From: an uncultured Porphyromonadaceae bacterium
GTDB taxonomy: Bacteria > Bacteroidota > Bacteroidia > Bacteroidales > Muribaculaceae
NCBI GenBank assembly: GCA_902489275.1
Contig: CABTZK010000004.1
Span: forward strand, 1 to 64,000
DNA length: 64,000 nucleotides
Direction: 5' to 3'
Translations under genes and position numbers: made by a program
Part shown: piece after piece, positions 17,138 through 25,089 of the stretch
Position numbering within the stretch: position 1 is the stretch's first letter
Layout: each line of letters begins with the position of its first letter
The notes under the pieces: model-generated
Told to the model about the DNA's origin: nothing
Databases searched by the model: none
Seen by the model: the letters and a program-made list of their open reading frames with translations, nothing else

Positions 17138-18577
17138 ATGAAAAAAAGATATACCTCTTTCTGGATGACCCTCACGGCAGCAGCAATGATGAGCTTGACC
17201 TCGTGCGACCTCATCGAGCCGGGCGACACCGTGAACCCCAACGTCACCGATAGCGACTTCCTGAACGCCCCCAACGCCATGCACACCTGGGTGAACGGCA
17301 CCGAGAAGAATTTCGCAGTAGCCATGGGCACCTATTGCCAACTGCTTGAAATCGCCTCAGACAACTACTACAACAACTACACCCGGAGCAACCGTGACTT
17401 TGATCGCCACGTGTTCATGCCCTCCGATGAAGACGTGCAAGTCCTGCAACGCTACGTGGGCAACCTGCGCGAGTCGGTTGACTACGGTCTCAAGACCGTC
17501 ATCAAGCATGACCCCAACATCACGCCCGCCGAGCATTTCAGGCTGGCGGTCATCAAAACATTCTCCCACATCTTGGCTGGGGAGACTTTCACGGGACTGC
17601 CCGATGAGAACGGAGGGAAAGTGATTGCCTGGCAAGAACACCTCAACCGCGGGCTTGCCTGTGCCGACAGCGCGCTCTACTGGGCCAATGCCGACTCAGC
17701 GCGCGCGCTGGCTCACACGCTCAAAGCCCGGCTCTACTATCGCTTAGGCGAAGCCACCCAAGCCGTCGAGGAAGCCCGGCAAGCCCTGACACTGGCTCCA
17801 GAGATGCTGGAGCAGGTGCAATTTGACGGCGCGAACAATGTGAACAACGTGGCTCAAGAGGCCATCTGGGGCAACTGGTTCCAACCTCTTCCCCGCCTCG
17901 ATTTCTTAGACCCGAAATATTTCCAGACCAAATCGACCGAGCAACGCCCAGTGACCATTGCCAAGGCCGAGGAGAACTACCTGATTATTGCCGAAGCGCA
18001 AGCGAGCGCCGGCCAGATCGACGATGCGAAGTCGACCCTGAGGCAATTGCTCACGCTCGTGAAGAGCCGCCCCGTGGCTCACGGCATCGACGACCACTTA
18101 GAGGGGCGCTACAATGGCGGCTCGAAGCACTACCCCGACGGCTCACTCTACCGTGTGGCCACATCGCCTGCCGACAGCCTGCGGAGCAACCTGGTACTCG
18201 ACCGGCAGCAACCCCACCTCATCGACATTCCCTACATCTCGGGCACTTCGGTCACCCCGCCAATGATTGAATCGTGTGGCACTGAGGATGCCGCACTGGA
18301 ACTGATTTACCTCCTGCGCCAGGAAATCTTCTTCGGCGAGGGGCGACGCATGGCCGATTTGGGCATGCGCATGCCCGTGTGCGACATTGAGGCGGCACAC
18401 ACCGCCTCGGCCAAGGGCTACGACACGGCCGTGATTCCCTCATTCATTCCTGCCGGAAGCGGCCTTGACGATTTCACGATGGATGAATCCAAGCACGAGG
18501 TGGTCATCACCTACAACATGAATCGCGTCATCGTCGAGAACAAGCATTCACAATATGTCGTTCCCTTTGTGAAATAG
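17138..18577 (+). CDS. SusD/RagB-like surface lipoprotein
   Basis: The product has a lipoprotein signal ending in SLTSC, with the lipidated cysteine at residue 23. The 479-residue body is alpha-helical with TPR-like helices (AHTLKARLYYRLGEATQAVEEARQALTLAP, about 185-215). A later NYLIIAEAQASAGQIDDAKSTLRQLL block and the C-terminal LRQEIFFGEGRRMADLG motif are signatures of the RagB/SusD family. It would cap the SusC-like barrel encoded 10 nt upstream and bind substrate on the cell surface. The BPL_N-type gene follows after 12 nt. Confidence 0.9.
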   Translation: MKKRYTSFWMTLTAAAMMSLTSCDLIEPGDTVNPNVTDSDFLNAPNAMHTWVNGTEKNFAVAMGTYCQLLEIASDNYYNNYTRSNRDFDRHVFMPSDEDVQVLQRYVGNLRESVDYGLKTVIKHDPNITPAEHFRLAVIKTFSHILAGETFTGLPDENGGKVIAWQEHLNRGLACADSALYWANADSARALAHTLKARLYYRLGEATQAVEEARQALTLAPEMLEQVQFDGANNVNNVAQEAIWGNWFQPLPRLDFLDPKYFQTKSTEQRPVTIAKAEENYLIIAEAQASAGQIDDAKSTLRQLLTLVKSRPVAHGIDDHLEGRYNGGSKHYPDGSLYRVATSPADSLRSNLVLDRQQPHLIDIPYISGTSVTPPMIESCGTEDAALELIYLLRQEIFFGEGRRMADLGMRMPVCDIEAAHTASAKGYDTAVIPSFIPAGSGLDDFTMDESKHEVVITYNMNRVIVENKHSQYVVPFVK

Positions 18578-18589
18578 GGACTAATCAGC

Positions 18590-19723
18590 ATGACTATGAG
18601 CAAAAAAACGATTTTCGCACTGTTGTTGTGCCTGCTGACTGCCGTCCAAGCCCTCGCCACGGGCAACGGGAAGCGCGTGAGCGTGGGCGTGTTTGAGGGC
18701 CATGGCGGTGCTCAAACTTGCATTTGGGAGGCCGTGGCCGCTGTGAGGCTTGACCCCGACATGACCGTGCGCACAATCACCACAAGCGACATTGCCAGCG
18801 GCATTCTCGACGAGTTAGACGCCATCATTGTGCCTGGAGGCGGCGGCTCCACCCAGTATCTGAACATGGGCGAAGAGAACGTGAAGCGCATCAAGGCATT
18901 CATTCAATCGGGCAAGGGCGCTGTGGGCATCTGTGCCGGCGCCTACCTGTTCTCCGACACGCCAGGCTATGCCTGCATGCGCATCAACGGGGCAAAAGCC
19001 ATCGACATCGAACACGACAACCGCGGGCATGGCATCGCCGCATTCTCGCTCACTCCCGAGGGACGGGAACTCTTCCCCGAGCTCGCCAGCCGCGACCGGT
19101 CCTACGTCATGTACTACGAGGGACCGGTGCTTGTGGAGAGCGACAGTGTGAAAATTCCCTACACCACACTCGCCATGATGGAAAGCGACGTGCATGAGGA
19201 GGGCAACGCTCCAGCCAACATGACCAACAACCACCCCTTTTTCGTTGCTAACGAATGGGGGAAAGGGCGCGTGATAAGCAGCATCGCCCACCCCGAGGCC
19301 ACACCAGGTATGATGTGGATGATACCGCGCATGGTGCGCTGGACCTTGCGGATGCCGCTCATCGCCTACAAGAACCGAGCCGTGAATCCCAACCTCTACA
19401 ATCGTGAAATCCTCATGACCAAAGCCGACTTGGAAAAAGAACGCGGCTTCTACCAAACCTTGCTCTACGGAACGCCCCAAGAAAAAATTTCGGCACTCGA
19501 CTGGCTGCAAGCGTGCCGCTCGTGGGATGCCAAGCGGTGGGTGCAGGGGCTGCTGTTCGACGGCAGTCCACTGGTGCGCGCCCGGGCAGCCCGATTCATC
19601 GCCGAGACCGACTACCTGACCTACCTCAAAGACGTTGAGGCGGCTTGCAACGCCGAACATGACGCACAAGCCAAGCAAGAGATGCTGAAATGCTTGAAAA
19701 GCCTGAAAGACTTGCTTCCATAA
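18590..19723 (+). CDS. Secreted BPL_N / class I glutamine-amidotransferase-like protein
   Basis: A signal peptide (residues 1-23) precedes a flavodoxin-like fold of about 230 residues. VGVFEGHGGAQTCIWEAV, DAIIVPGGGGSTQYL and a nucleophile elbow with Cys115 in VGICAGAYLFSD identify the DJ-1/glutamine-amidotransferase-like superfamily. It is closest in pattern to the N-terminal domain of biotin-protein ligases. The last 90 residues form short helical, HEAT-like repeats (QEKISALDWLQA, VRARAARFIAE, AKQEMLKCLKSLK). The catalytic role is unknown. The 12-nt spacing after the SusD-like gene shows membership of that operon, so it probably acts on the imported substrate in the periplasm. Confidence 0.75.
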   Translation: MTMSKKTIFALLLCLLTAVQALATGNGKRVSVGVFEGHGGAQTCIWEAVAAVRLDPDMTVRTITTSDIASGILDELDAIIVPGGGGSTQYLNMGEENVKRIKAFIQSGKGAVGICAGAYLFSDTPGYACMRINGAKAIDIEHDNRGHGIAAFSLTPEGRELFPELASRDRSYVMYYEGPVLVESDSVKIPYTTLAMMESDVHEEGNAPANMTNNHPFFVANEWGKGRVISSIAHPEATPGMMWMIPRMVRWTLRMPLIAYKNRAVNPNLYNREILMTKADLEKERGFYQTLLYGTPQEKISALDWLQACRSWDAKRWVQGLLFDGSPLVRARAARFIAETDYLTYLKDVEAACNAEHDAQAKQEMLKCLKSLKDLLP

Positions 19724-19787
19724 CCCATTGAAAATCAAAATTATAAAAGCACGAAAACAGTTTTTAACGAAATTTTAACATTTATTC

Positions 19788-19820
19788 ATGGAACTTTTTG
19801 AGCTTCTTATCCGTCTTTAA
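19788..19820 (+). other. Possible 10-residue leader peptide ORF
   Basis: ATG at 19788 opens a 10-codon frame (MELFELLIRL) ending in TAA at 19818-19820, in the leader of the 19910 receptor gene. Whether it is translated cannot be told from sequence. Confidence 0.15.
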
Positions 19821-19909
19821 GATGTCATCCAACTCGTCACCAGCCGAGACAATTGCGCTGTGGAGGGGAGGAGTAACACAAGACATCTTCTAACACATTA
19901 CATCAATTT

Positions 19910-22354
19910 ATGAAAAAGTTCCAGATTCTTCTATTTTTCATGGCCTTGTGCGGGAGCATCTCGGCAACAACGGAGTTTTCAGTAAAATTCTTGGCCACCG
20001 ATTCCACAGGCGAGGGCGAGCCTTACGCCACCGTGCGCATCTACACCCATCGTGACACCAGCAAGGTCATGGCCATGGGCGTGACCGACATGAACGGGAA
20101 ATTCAGCAAAGACTTGCCTGGCGAGGGCACTTACCGGCTGACAATCAGCGCCGTGGGAAAAACCGAAACCGAGCGGACCTTCACGGTCAACCGCCAGTCG
20201 CCCCGAGCCAACCTGGGCACGATTGTGCTGGGAAGCAACGCGAATGCCCTGCAAGAAGTCACCGTCACGGCACAAGCGCCCCTGGTGACCAACGAAATCG
20301 ACCGCTTGACCTACAACATCCAGAGCGACGAGGAAAGCAAGACCAAAACCATCTTCGACATGCTGCGCAAGGTGCCGCTGGTGAGCGTAGACGGCCAAGA
20401 CAACATCATGGTCAAAGGCAGCTCCAACTTCAAGATTTACAAGAACGGGCATCCCGACCCCAGCATTTCCCAAAATCCCAAGGAGGTGCTCAAGTCGATT
20501 CCCGCCAGCATGATCAAGAAGGTGGAGGTGATTACCGAGCCTGGGGCAAAATATGATGCCGAGGGGGTGAGCGCCATCTTGAATATCGTCACAATCAACA
20601 ACACCACGATTGACGGCGTGGTGGGAACCGTAACGGTTGGCGCAAGAAACATCGGAGATTTTGAAAAAACCTCACCAGGAACCAACGCCTACCTCACGAC
20701 CCAGGTGGGCAAGCTCATCACCAGCATCAACTACGGCTACCGGCATCAACCCAAAAAGGGAAACGAGCAAAGCTCGTACAGCGAGACTCACTATAACAAA
20801 AGCGGCAACTCGCTGATTTATAATGGAGAAGCCGTCAATTCGGCCAATGTTCACTATGGCAACATCGAGGCGAGTTTCGAGCCCGACACACTCAATCTCC
20901 TCACCCTCTCGTTTGGCGGCTACTACTATGACTACGCGAACAGCGGAACATGGCAATACTCGATGCTGGACCAGCAAAACAACACCATCTACAGCTACAC
21001 ACAGCAGAACCGAAGCCCCACCAGCAGCTATTACAGTCTCGACGGCCGCTTTGACTACCAGCACAATACAAGGGTGAAAGGCGAAGCACTCACCCTGAGT
21101 TACATGCTCTCGACCTCGCGCAGGCATAACCGCCAAAAGACCCTATTGACCGATAGGGTAAACACGCCTTTCCCCTACACGGGATATGGCCTGAATAGCC
21201 GCGAGAACTTTTGGGAACACACGTTCCAGCTCGACTGGACACGGCCCTTTGCCCAGCATCACAAGTTCGAGACGGGCGTGAAATACATCTACCGCCTGAA
21301 CAAGAGCCACTCCCTGATGGACTACGCCGACGCCGAGTCGCTCAACACCGACACCCGATTCAACCACCTCACCCAAGTGGCATCGGCCTACGCCAGCTAC
21401 ACGTTCACCATTGACAAGTGGGCCGCCCGCGCCGGGCTGCGCTACGAGCACAGCTACTTGAGCGCCAAGTACCCCGACGGAAACCAGCAGAATTTCCACC
21501 GCAACTTGGGCGACTGGGTACCCAGCACCAGCCTGAACTACCAAATCAACATGTTCAACAGCCTGAAGTGGTCATTTGCCACTCGCATCAACCGTCCAGG
21601 AATCTATTTCTTAAATCCCGCCATTACCGACACCCCCACTTCTAAAAGCTACGGAAACTCGAAATTGGGCAGCACCCGGCACTACAGCACCAGCCTCACA
21701 TTCATGCACACCGGACAGAAATTCACCTTTAATATCGTGCCAGGATTTTCCTATAGCAACAACGGGATTTGCGCTGTGCAATGGGGCGATGGCGACAAAA
21801 CCGTCTCCACCTACGCCAATGCCATGCGGTCGCTGCAAGCAAACGCCAGCAGCTTTGTGCAATGGCAAATTTTCGAGAACACCAGTTTCATGTTCAATGG
21901 CAACTTGGGCTATGACCACTACAAGAACAGCAACATGGGCATCAAGAGCGAGGGCTGGGAAAGTTTCTTCTGGGCGCAACTCACGCAACAATTGCCTTGG
22001 AAACTGCGTCTCTCAGCAGGGGGCTACATGTGGAAGAGCGCCCCAGACCTATATGGCCACAGCAACAGTATGGGAACGATAGATGCCGGCTTGCAACGCT
22101 CTTTCCTCAAGGATGACCGTCTCACGATGAGCCTCAACGGCAAATTCTCGACCACGGGCCGATACATGCACTACAAGTACTACACCGACCGCGGCGACTA
22201 CACCAGTTTCAACGACTACCGATTTAACGGCACCGAGATCTCGGTGAGCGTGAGTTACCGCTTCGGGTCGCTCAAGGCCAGCGTGAAGAAAACCAACACC
22301 ACCATCGAGAACAGCGACCTGATGGGTGGCAAGCAAGGCGGCGGCGGGAAGTAA
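19910..22354 (+). CDS. TonB-dependent-type receptor with outer-membrane beta-barrel
   Basis: An 814-residue envelope protein with signal peptide (residues 1-19) and an N-terminal carboxypeptidase-regulatory-like domain (about 23-105). A plug-like domain follows (about 115-245; TYNIQSDEESKTKTIFDMLRKVP and SIPASMIKKVEVITEPGAKYDAEGVSAILNI), then a barrel of the OMP_b-brl_3 type. That layout is common in Bacteroidales receptors of unassigned substrate, sometimes linked to peptide or metal uptake. The gene starts 186 nt after the BPL_N-type gene, behind a leader with an 8-bp inverted repeat, so it may have its own control. The tail is Gly/Lys-rich (MGGKQGGGGK). Confidence 0.85.
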   Translation: MKKFQILLFFMALCGSISATTEFSVKFLATDSTGEGEPYATVRIYTHRDTSKVMAMGVTDMNGKFSKDLPGEGTYRLTISAVGKTETERTFTVNRQSPRANLGTIVLGSNANALQEVTVTAQAPLVTNEIDRLTYNIQSDEESKTKTIFDMLRKVPLVSVDGQDNIMVKGSSNFKIYKNGHPDPSISQNPKEVLKSIPASMIKKVEVITEPGAKYDAEGVSAILNIVTINNTTIDGVVGTVTVGARNIGDFEKTSPGTNAYLTTQVGKLITSINYGYRHQPKKGNEQSSYSETHYNKSGNSLIYNGEAVNSANVHYGNIEASFEPDTLNLLTLSFGGYYYDYANSGTWQYSMLDQQNNTIYSYTQQNRSPTSSYYSLDGRFDYQHNTRVKGEALTLSYMLSTSRRHNRQKTLLTDRVNTPFPYTGYGLNSRENFWEHTFQLDWTRPFAQHHKFETGVKYIYRLNKSHSLMDYADAESLNTDTRFNHLTQVASAYASYTFTIDKWAARAGLRYEHSYLSAKYPDGNQQNFHRNLGDWVPSTSLNYQINMFNSLKWSFATRINRPGIYFLNPAITDTPTSKSYGNSKLGSTRHYSTSLTFMHTGQKFTFNIVPGFSYSNNGICAVQWGDGDKTVSTYANAMRSLQANASSFVQWQIFENTSFMFNGNLGYDHYKNSNMGIKSEGWESFFWAQLTQQLPWKLRLSAGGYMWKSAPDLYGHSNSMGTIDAGLQRSFLKDDRLTMSLNGKFSTTGRYMHYKYYTDRGDYTSFNDYRFNGTEISVSVSYRFGSLKASVKKTNTTIENSDLMGGKQGGGGK

Positions 22355-22392
22355 TCGGGCATTTATCCCTGCCTAAGTCAACGCCCCCCCAA

Positions 22393-22428
22393 AAAAAGGT
22401 TGGCTCGCATCGGTGAGCCAACCTTTTT
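22393..22428. terminator. Bidirectional terminator between convergent genes
   Basis: AAAAAGGTTGGCTC (22393-22406) pairs perfectly with GAGCCAACCTTTTT (22415-22428) around an 8-nt loop, with A- and T-runs on both sides. It serves the receptor (+) and the small barrel gene (-). Confidence 0.9.
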
Positions 22429-22454
22429 ATTTCTCAGGCGATACCCGCGAAATT

Positions 22455-23078
22455 CTACTGGAAAAAGTAGGTGCAGTTGAGGAAGTAAGTGCGGTTCTTT
22501 GCCACGTTCTCTTCCAAAAGGCGTGTTCTGACCGACTCGCCAAAGCCAAACTGGTAGCCAGCCTTGACTTGCACCTTGCGGTAAAGCTCGAAGCCAACGC
22601 CTAATTGCAGGCTCGCGCTCACTTTTTTAAACTGGAGCGCATCGTCGCACTTGCTGTGGGCGGGCAAAAACGAGATAGTGGGTCCCACAAAAAACATGGG
22701 CATGAGCGTGTTTTCAAACCCATTGAGCTTCTGCCACTTGATTTTCAGGTTCACGGGCACATCAATGTAGTGCATGACGCAACGCTCCACTCCCACGCCC
22801 TGGCTGGCCCACGCTTTCTTGTCGCCCATGTGGAGCTTGCCGCTGCGCATCGAGTAGATGACCGAGCCATCGATGCCGAACCCGATTCCCGGCGAGATGA
22901 TTTCGCCCGTGATGCCCGCATTGGGGCCGAACTGCTGGTCGACCGCAAAAATGTCATGCTGCTTGAAGTGCAGCTCGTTGTAGTTGGCTCCCGCGACCAC
23001 GCCCCAACGGGTCTCGGCATGAACCGTGAAGCCCAGCGCTGCGGCCATGATGGCGGTTGCTAAAAGAATTCTCTTCAT
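22455..23078 (-). CDS. Small outer-membrane beta-barrel protein (porin-like)
   Basis: A 207-residue barrel of the OMP_b-brl_2/PorT-like type. I start it at the ATG at 23078, where the signal peptide MKRILLATAIMAAALGFTVHA begins. An upstream ATG at 23114 adds 12 basic residues and lies on the predicted -7 box. The mature part alternates beta strands (WGVVAGANYNEL, GITGEIISPGIGFGIDGSVIYS, YIDVPVNLKIKW) and ends in an aromatic strand (YFLNCTYFFQ), as outer-membrane proteins do. It resembles its neighbour at 23191-23805 and may be a diverged tandem copy. No specific function can be given. Confidence 0.8.
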   Translation of the reverse strand: MKRILLATAIMAAALGFTVHAETRWGVVAGANYNELHFKQHDIFAVDQQFGPNAGITGEIISPGIGFGIDGSVIYSMRSGKLHMGDKKAWASQGVGVERCVMHYIDVPVNLKIKWQKLNGFENTLMPMFFVGPTISFLPAHSKCDDALQFKKVSASLQLGVGFELYRKVQVKAGYQFGFGESVRTRLLEENVAKNRTYFLNCTYFFQ

Positions 23079-23111
23079 GTGTCTATAAAAACGGTGTATC
23101 TTAAATTTGTG

Positions 23112-23119
23112 CAAAACTA
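23112..23119 (-). promoter_or_regulatory. -7 box for the small barrel gene
   Basis: On the minus strand TAGTTTTG matches TAnnTTTG, 33 nt upstream of the ATG at 23078. The -33 element is not clear. Confidence 0.5.
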
Positions 23120-23190
23120 AGACATTTTCTCGTGTCGCACAATCATTTCATTTTTTATAACAATTGCAAAGCGAGGGGCAGCGCGAGCGG

Positions 23191-23805
23191 CTAAAAGAAG
23201 TAAGTGGCCATGATCGTCCAGCACCTGTCTTTCCCCTTGATGTTGCTGGTCTGCTCCTGGTCGACACCCACATACTCAAACGCCTTGCTCATGCCCAGGC
23301 CGTAGTTGACGGCCAGTTGAAGCTTGCGGACAATCTCAACGCCCCCGCCCACATCGAGCGAAACCGCCATTTTCTTGTCTTTGAAGGCATGCCCCTCATC
23401 GTCGCTGTTGGTGAGGAAGGCGAAATTGGGGCCTAAATGGATAAAGGGCACTACTATGCGCTCGACGACGGGCAGCGTCAGCTTGTATTTCGCATGCACG
23501 GGCACCTCGATGTAGTTGCGCTTGTAGTCGATGCCTTGGTCGCCCTCGCCGCGGAGTTCTGACGTGCGGTGGGTGTAGAGAGCCGCCCCCTCGACAGCGA
23601 TGCCAATCACGGGCACTTGGAACTCGGCTGCGACACCCACCGAGTAACCTAAGTAGTTTTTGTTGTCGATCACATTCTGGTCAAACTTCATGTCGTTGAT
23701 TCCCAGGCCACCTCTCACGCCAAAGCGTAGTTGGGCCGCTGCCGTGACCGATACTGCCAGCACCGTCAAGGCAAGAAGAAAAAGTCTGTTGCTTGTTTTC
23801 ATCAC
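23191..23805 (-). CDS. Small outer-membrane beta-barrel protein (porin-like), second copy
   Basis: A 204-residue protein with signal peptide (MMKTSNRLFLLALTVLAVSV in part, cut after TAAAQ). Beta strands follow the same scheme as the upstream neighbour: LRFGVRGGLGIND, GVAAEFQVPVIGIAVEGAALYT, YIEVPVHAKYKL, FIHLGPNFAFLTNSD, and a closing CWTIMATYFF. The shared order of strands (YI-VPV--K-K, GP--(A/S)FL, TYFF end) points to tandem duplication with strong divergence. It has its own -7 box and a 112-nt gap to the next gene. Confidence 0.8.
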   Translation of the reverse strand: MMKTSNRLFLLALTVLAVSVTAAAQLRFGVRGGLGINDMKFDQNVIDNKNYLGYSVGVAAEFQVPVIGIAVEGAALYTHRTSELRGEGDQGIDYKRNYIEVPVHAKYKLTLPVVERIVVPFIHLGPNFAFLTNSDDEGHAFKDKKMAVSLDVGGGVEIVRKLQLAVNYGLGMSKAFEYVGVDQEQTSNIKGKDRCWTIMATYFF

Positions 23806-23825
23806 GTATAAATCTTTAATATGCG

Positions 23826-23833
23826 CAAAAGTA
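23826..23833 (-). promoter_or_regulatory. -7 box for the second small barrel gene
   Basis: On the minus strand TACTTTTG matches TAnnTTTG, 20 nt upstream of the ATG at 23805. No -33 TTTG is seen. Confidence 0.5.
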
Positions 23834-23898
23834 ATAAAAAAAGTTGATTATTCTTGCTATTTCAACAAAATCACGCCACTAAAACCTAAAAATTCTCG

Positions 23899-23906
23899 TA
23901 ACTTTG
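23899..23906 (+). promoter_or_regulatory. -7 box for apbE
   Basis: TAACTTTG matches the consensus exactly. It overlaps an in-frame TTG at 23904, which therefore cannot be the start of the downstream gene. Confidence 0.6.
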
Positions 23907-23939
23907 CATTCTAAACGACACAAAATGGGAGAACAAGTG

Positions 23940-24959
23940 ATGCGTTCGCGGCGTTATGCCGCCATTGTGACCTGCGCCATAGCGGCCTTAGCACTGATGA
24001 TTGTGAGCCGCTACTGTGGCGTCAAAAAGCAATACATGCGCTTGGAGGGCGTACAGTGGACAACGGACTACCACATTACCTACGAGGCCAGCCACCCGCT
24101 CAACGACTCGGTGCAGCGCGTGTTTAGCCTTGTCGACTCCAGCGCGTCGGTGTTTAACCCCAAGTCGCTTGTCACCGCCTTGAACCAGAACAAGACCAAC
24201 CGCGTCGACAGCCTGATTGCGCGCATGTACAACACGGCCCTGACGGTGAACAAAGCCACCCGTGGCGCCTACGACCCCACGGTGATGCCCCTGGTGAACG
24301 CCTGGGGATTTGGCTTCAAGAGCGGCCGGCTGCCCACCCAGCGCGACCTTGACAGCCTGCTCGCCTTTGTGGGGCTTGAAAAAACACGCCTTCATGGGCT
24401 GACCCTCATCAAGGACAACCCCAACGTGCAATTCGACTTCAGCTCGATTGCCAAGGGGCTGGCCTGCGACGAGATTGCCCGCATGCTTGAGCGCAACGGC
24501 GTGGTGAACTACATGGTGGAAATCGGCGGCGAAATCGCTTGCCGCGGCGTGAACGCGCAAGGCAAGCCGTGGCACGTGTCGGTCGACTTGCCCCTCGACG
24601 AGTCCACTGCGGCGATCCACAAGTCGGCGCTGACGGTGCAGCTCGACAAGGGCGGTGTCGCCACCAGCGGCAACTACCGCAAGTACAAGGAGGTGCAGGG
24701 CAAGAGAGTGTCGCACATCGTGAACCCCAAGACGGGCCAGAGTGAGGAAAGCGACTTGCTGAGCGTGACGGTGGTCGCGCCAGACTGCATGAGCGCCGAT
24801 GCCTGGGCCACGGGGTGCATGGTGATGGGCACCGAGCGCACGAAGAAACTCATGGAGGGGAACAGCCAGCTCGGCGTGATGACCATCAGCGCTGACAAGG
24901 AGGGGAACTTCGTGGTGTGGAGCAACCGGCGCTTCGCCCAGCTCATGCCCCAACCCTAA
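23940..24959 (+). CDS. apbE: FAD:protein FMN transferase (ApbE)
   Basis: ApbE covalently attaches FMN to threonine residues of exported flavoproteins such as RnfG or NqrC. The chosen start (23940) has GGAG eight nt upstream. The ATG at 23925 is an alternative that adds five residues. The 339-residue protein has an N-terminal hydrophobic segment (about 5-22) for export or anchoring. Family blocks follow: RGAYDPTVMPLVNAWGFG, LIKDNPNVQFDFSSIAKGLACD, MVEIGGEIACRG, KGGVATSGNYRKY, VSHIVNPKTGQSE and ADAWATGCMVMG. No client flavoprotein is encoded nearby. A long hairpin terminator follows and merges with the trpS promoter. Confidence 0.93.
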   Translation: MRSRRYAAIVTCAIAALALMIVSRYCGVKKQYMRLEGVQWTTDYHITYEASHPLNDSVQRVFSLVDSSASVFNPKSLVTALNQNKTNRVDSLIARMYNTALTVNKATRGAYDPTVMPLVNAWGFGFKSGRLPTQRDLDSLLAFVGLEKTRLHGLTLIKDNPNVQFDFSSIAKGLACDEIARMLERNGVVNYMVEIGGEIACRGVNAQGKPWHVSVDLPLDESTAAIHKSALTVQLDKGGVATSGNYRKYKEVQGKRVSHIVNPKTGQSEESDLLSVTVVAPDCMSADAWATGCMVMGTERTKKLMEGNSQLGVMTISADKEGNFVVWSNRRFAQLMPQP

Positions 24960-24975
24960 AGCCGCAAAGCCAAAG

Positions 24976-25026
24976 CGGCTGCGCGAGGCCTTGCCGAGAG
25001 AGGGCACGGCACGACAGCCGTTTTTT
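24976..25026 (+). terminator. Terminator after apbE
   Basis: CGGCTG (24976-24981) pairs with CAGCCG (25015-25020), enclosing an inner GCCG/CGGC stem, followed by six Ts (25021-25026). The T-run also supplies part of the trpS -33 TTTG. Confidence 0.55.
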
Positions 25027-25054
25027 GGATTTTGGGTAATTATCGCTACCTTTG
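25024..25054 (+). promoter_or_regulatory. Promoter of trpS
   Basis: TTTG at 25024-25027 and TACCTTTG at 25047-25054 are 19 nt apart, a full Bacteroidetes promoter match. The transcript would start near 25061, 29 nt before the ATG. Confidence 0.8.
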
Positions 25055-25089
25055 TAGTCAAATTCAAACAGGAAACAACAAAAGAAAAG

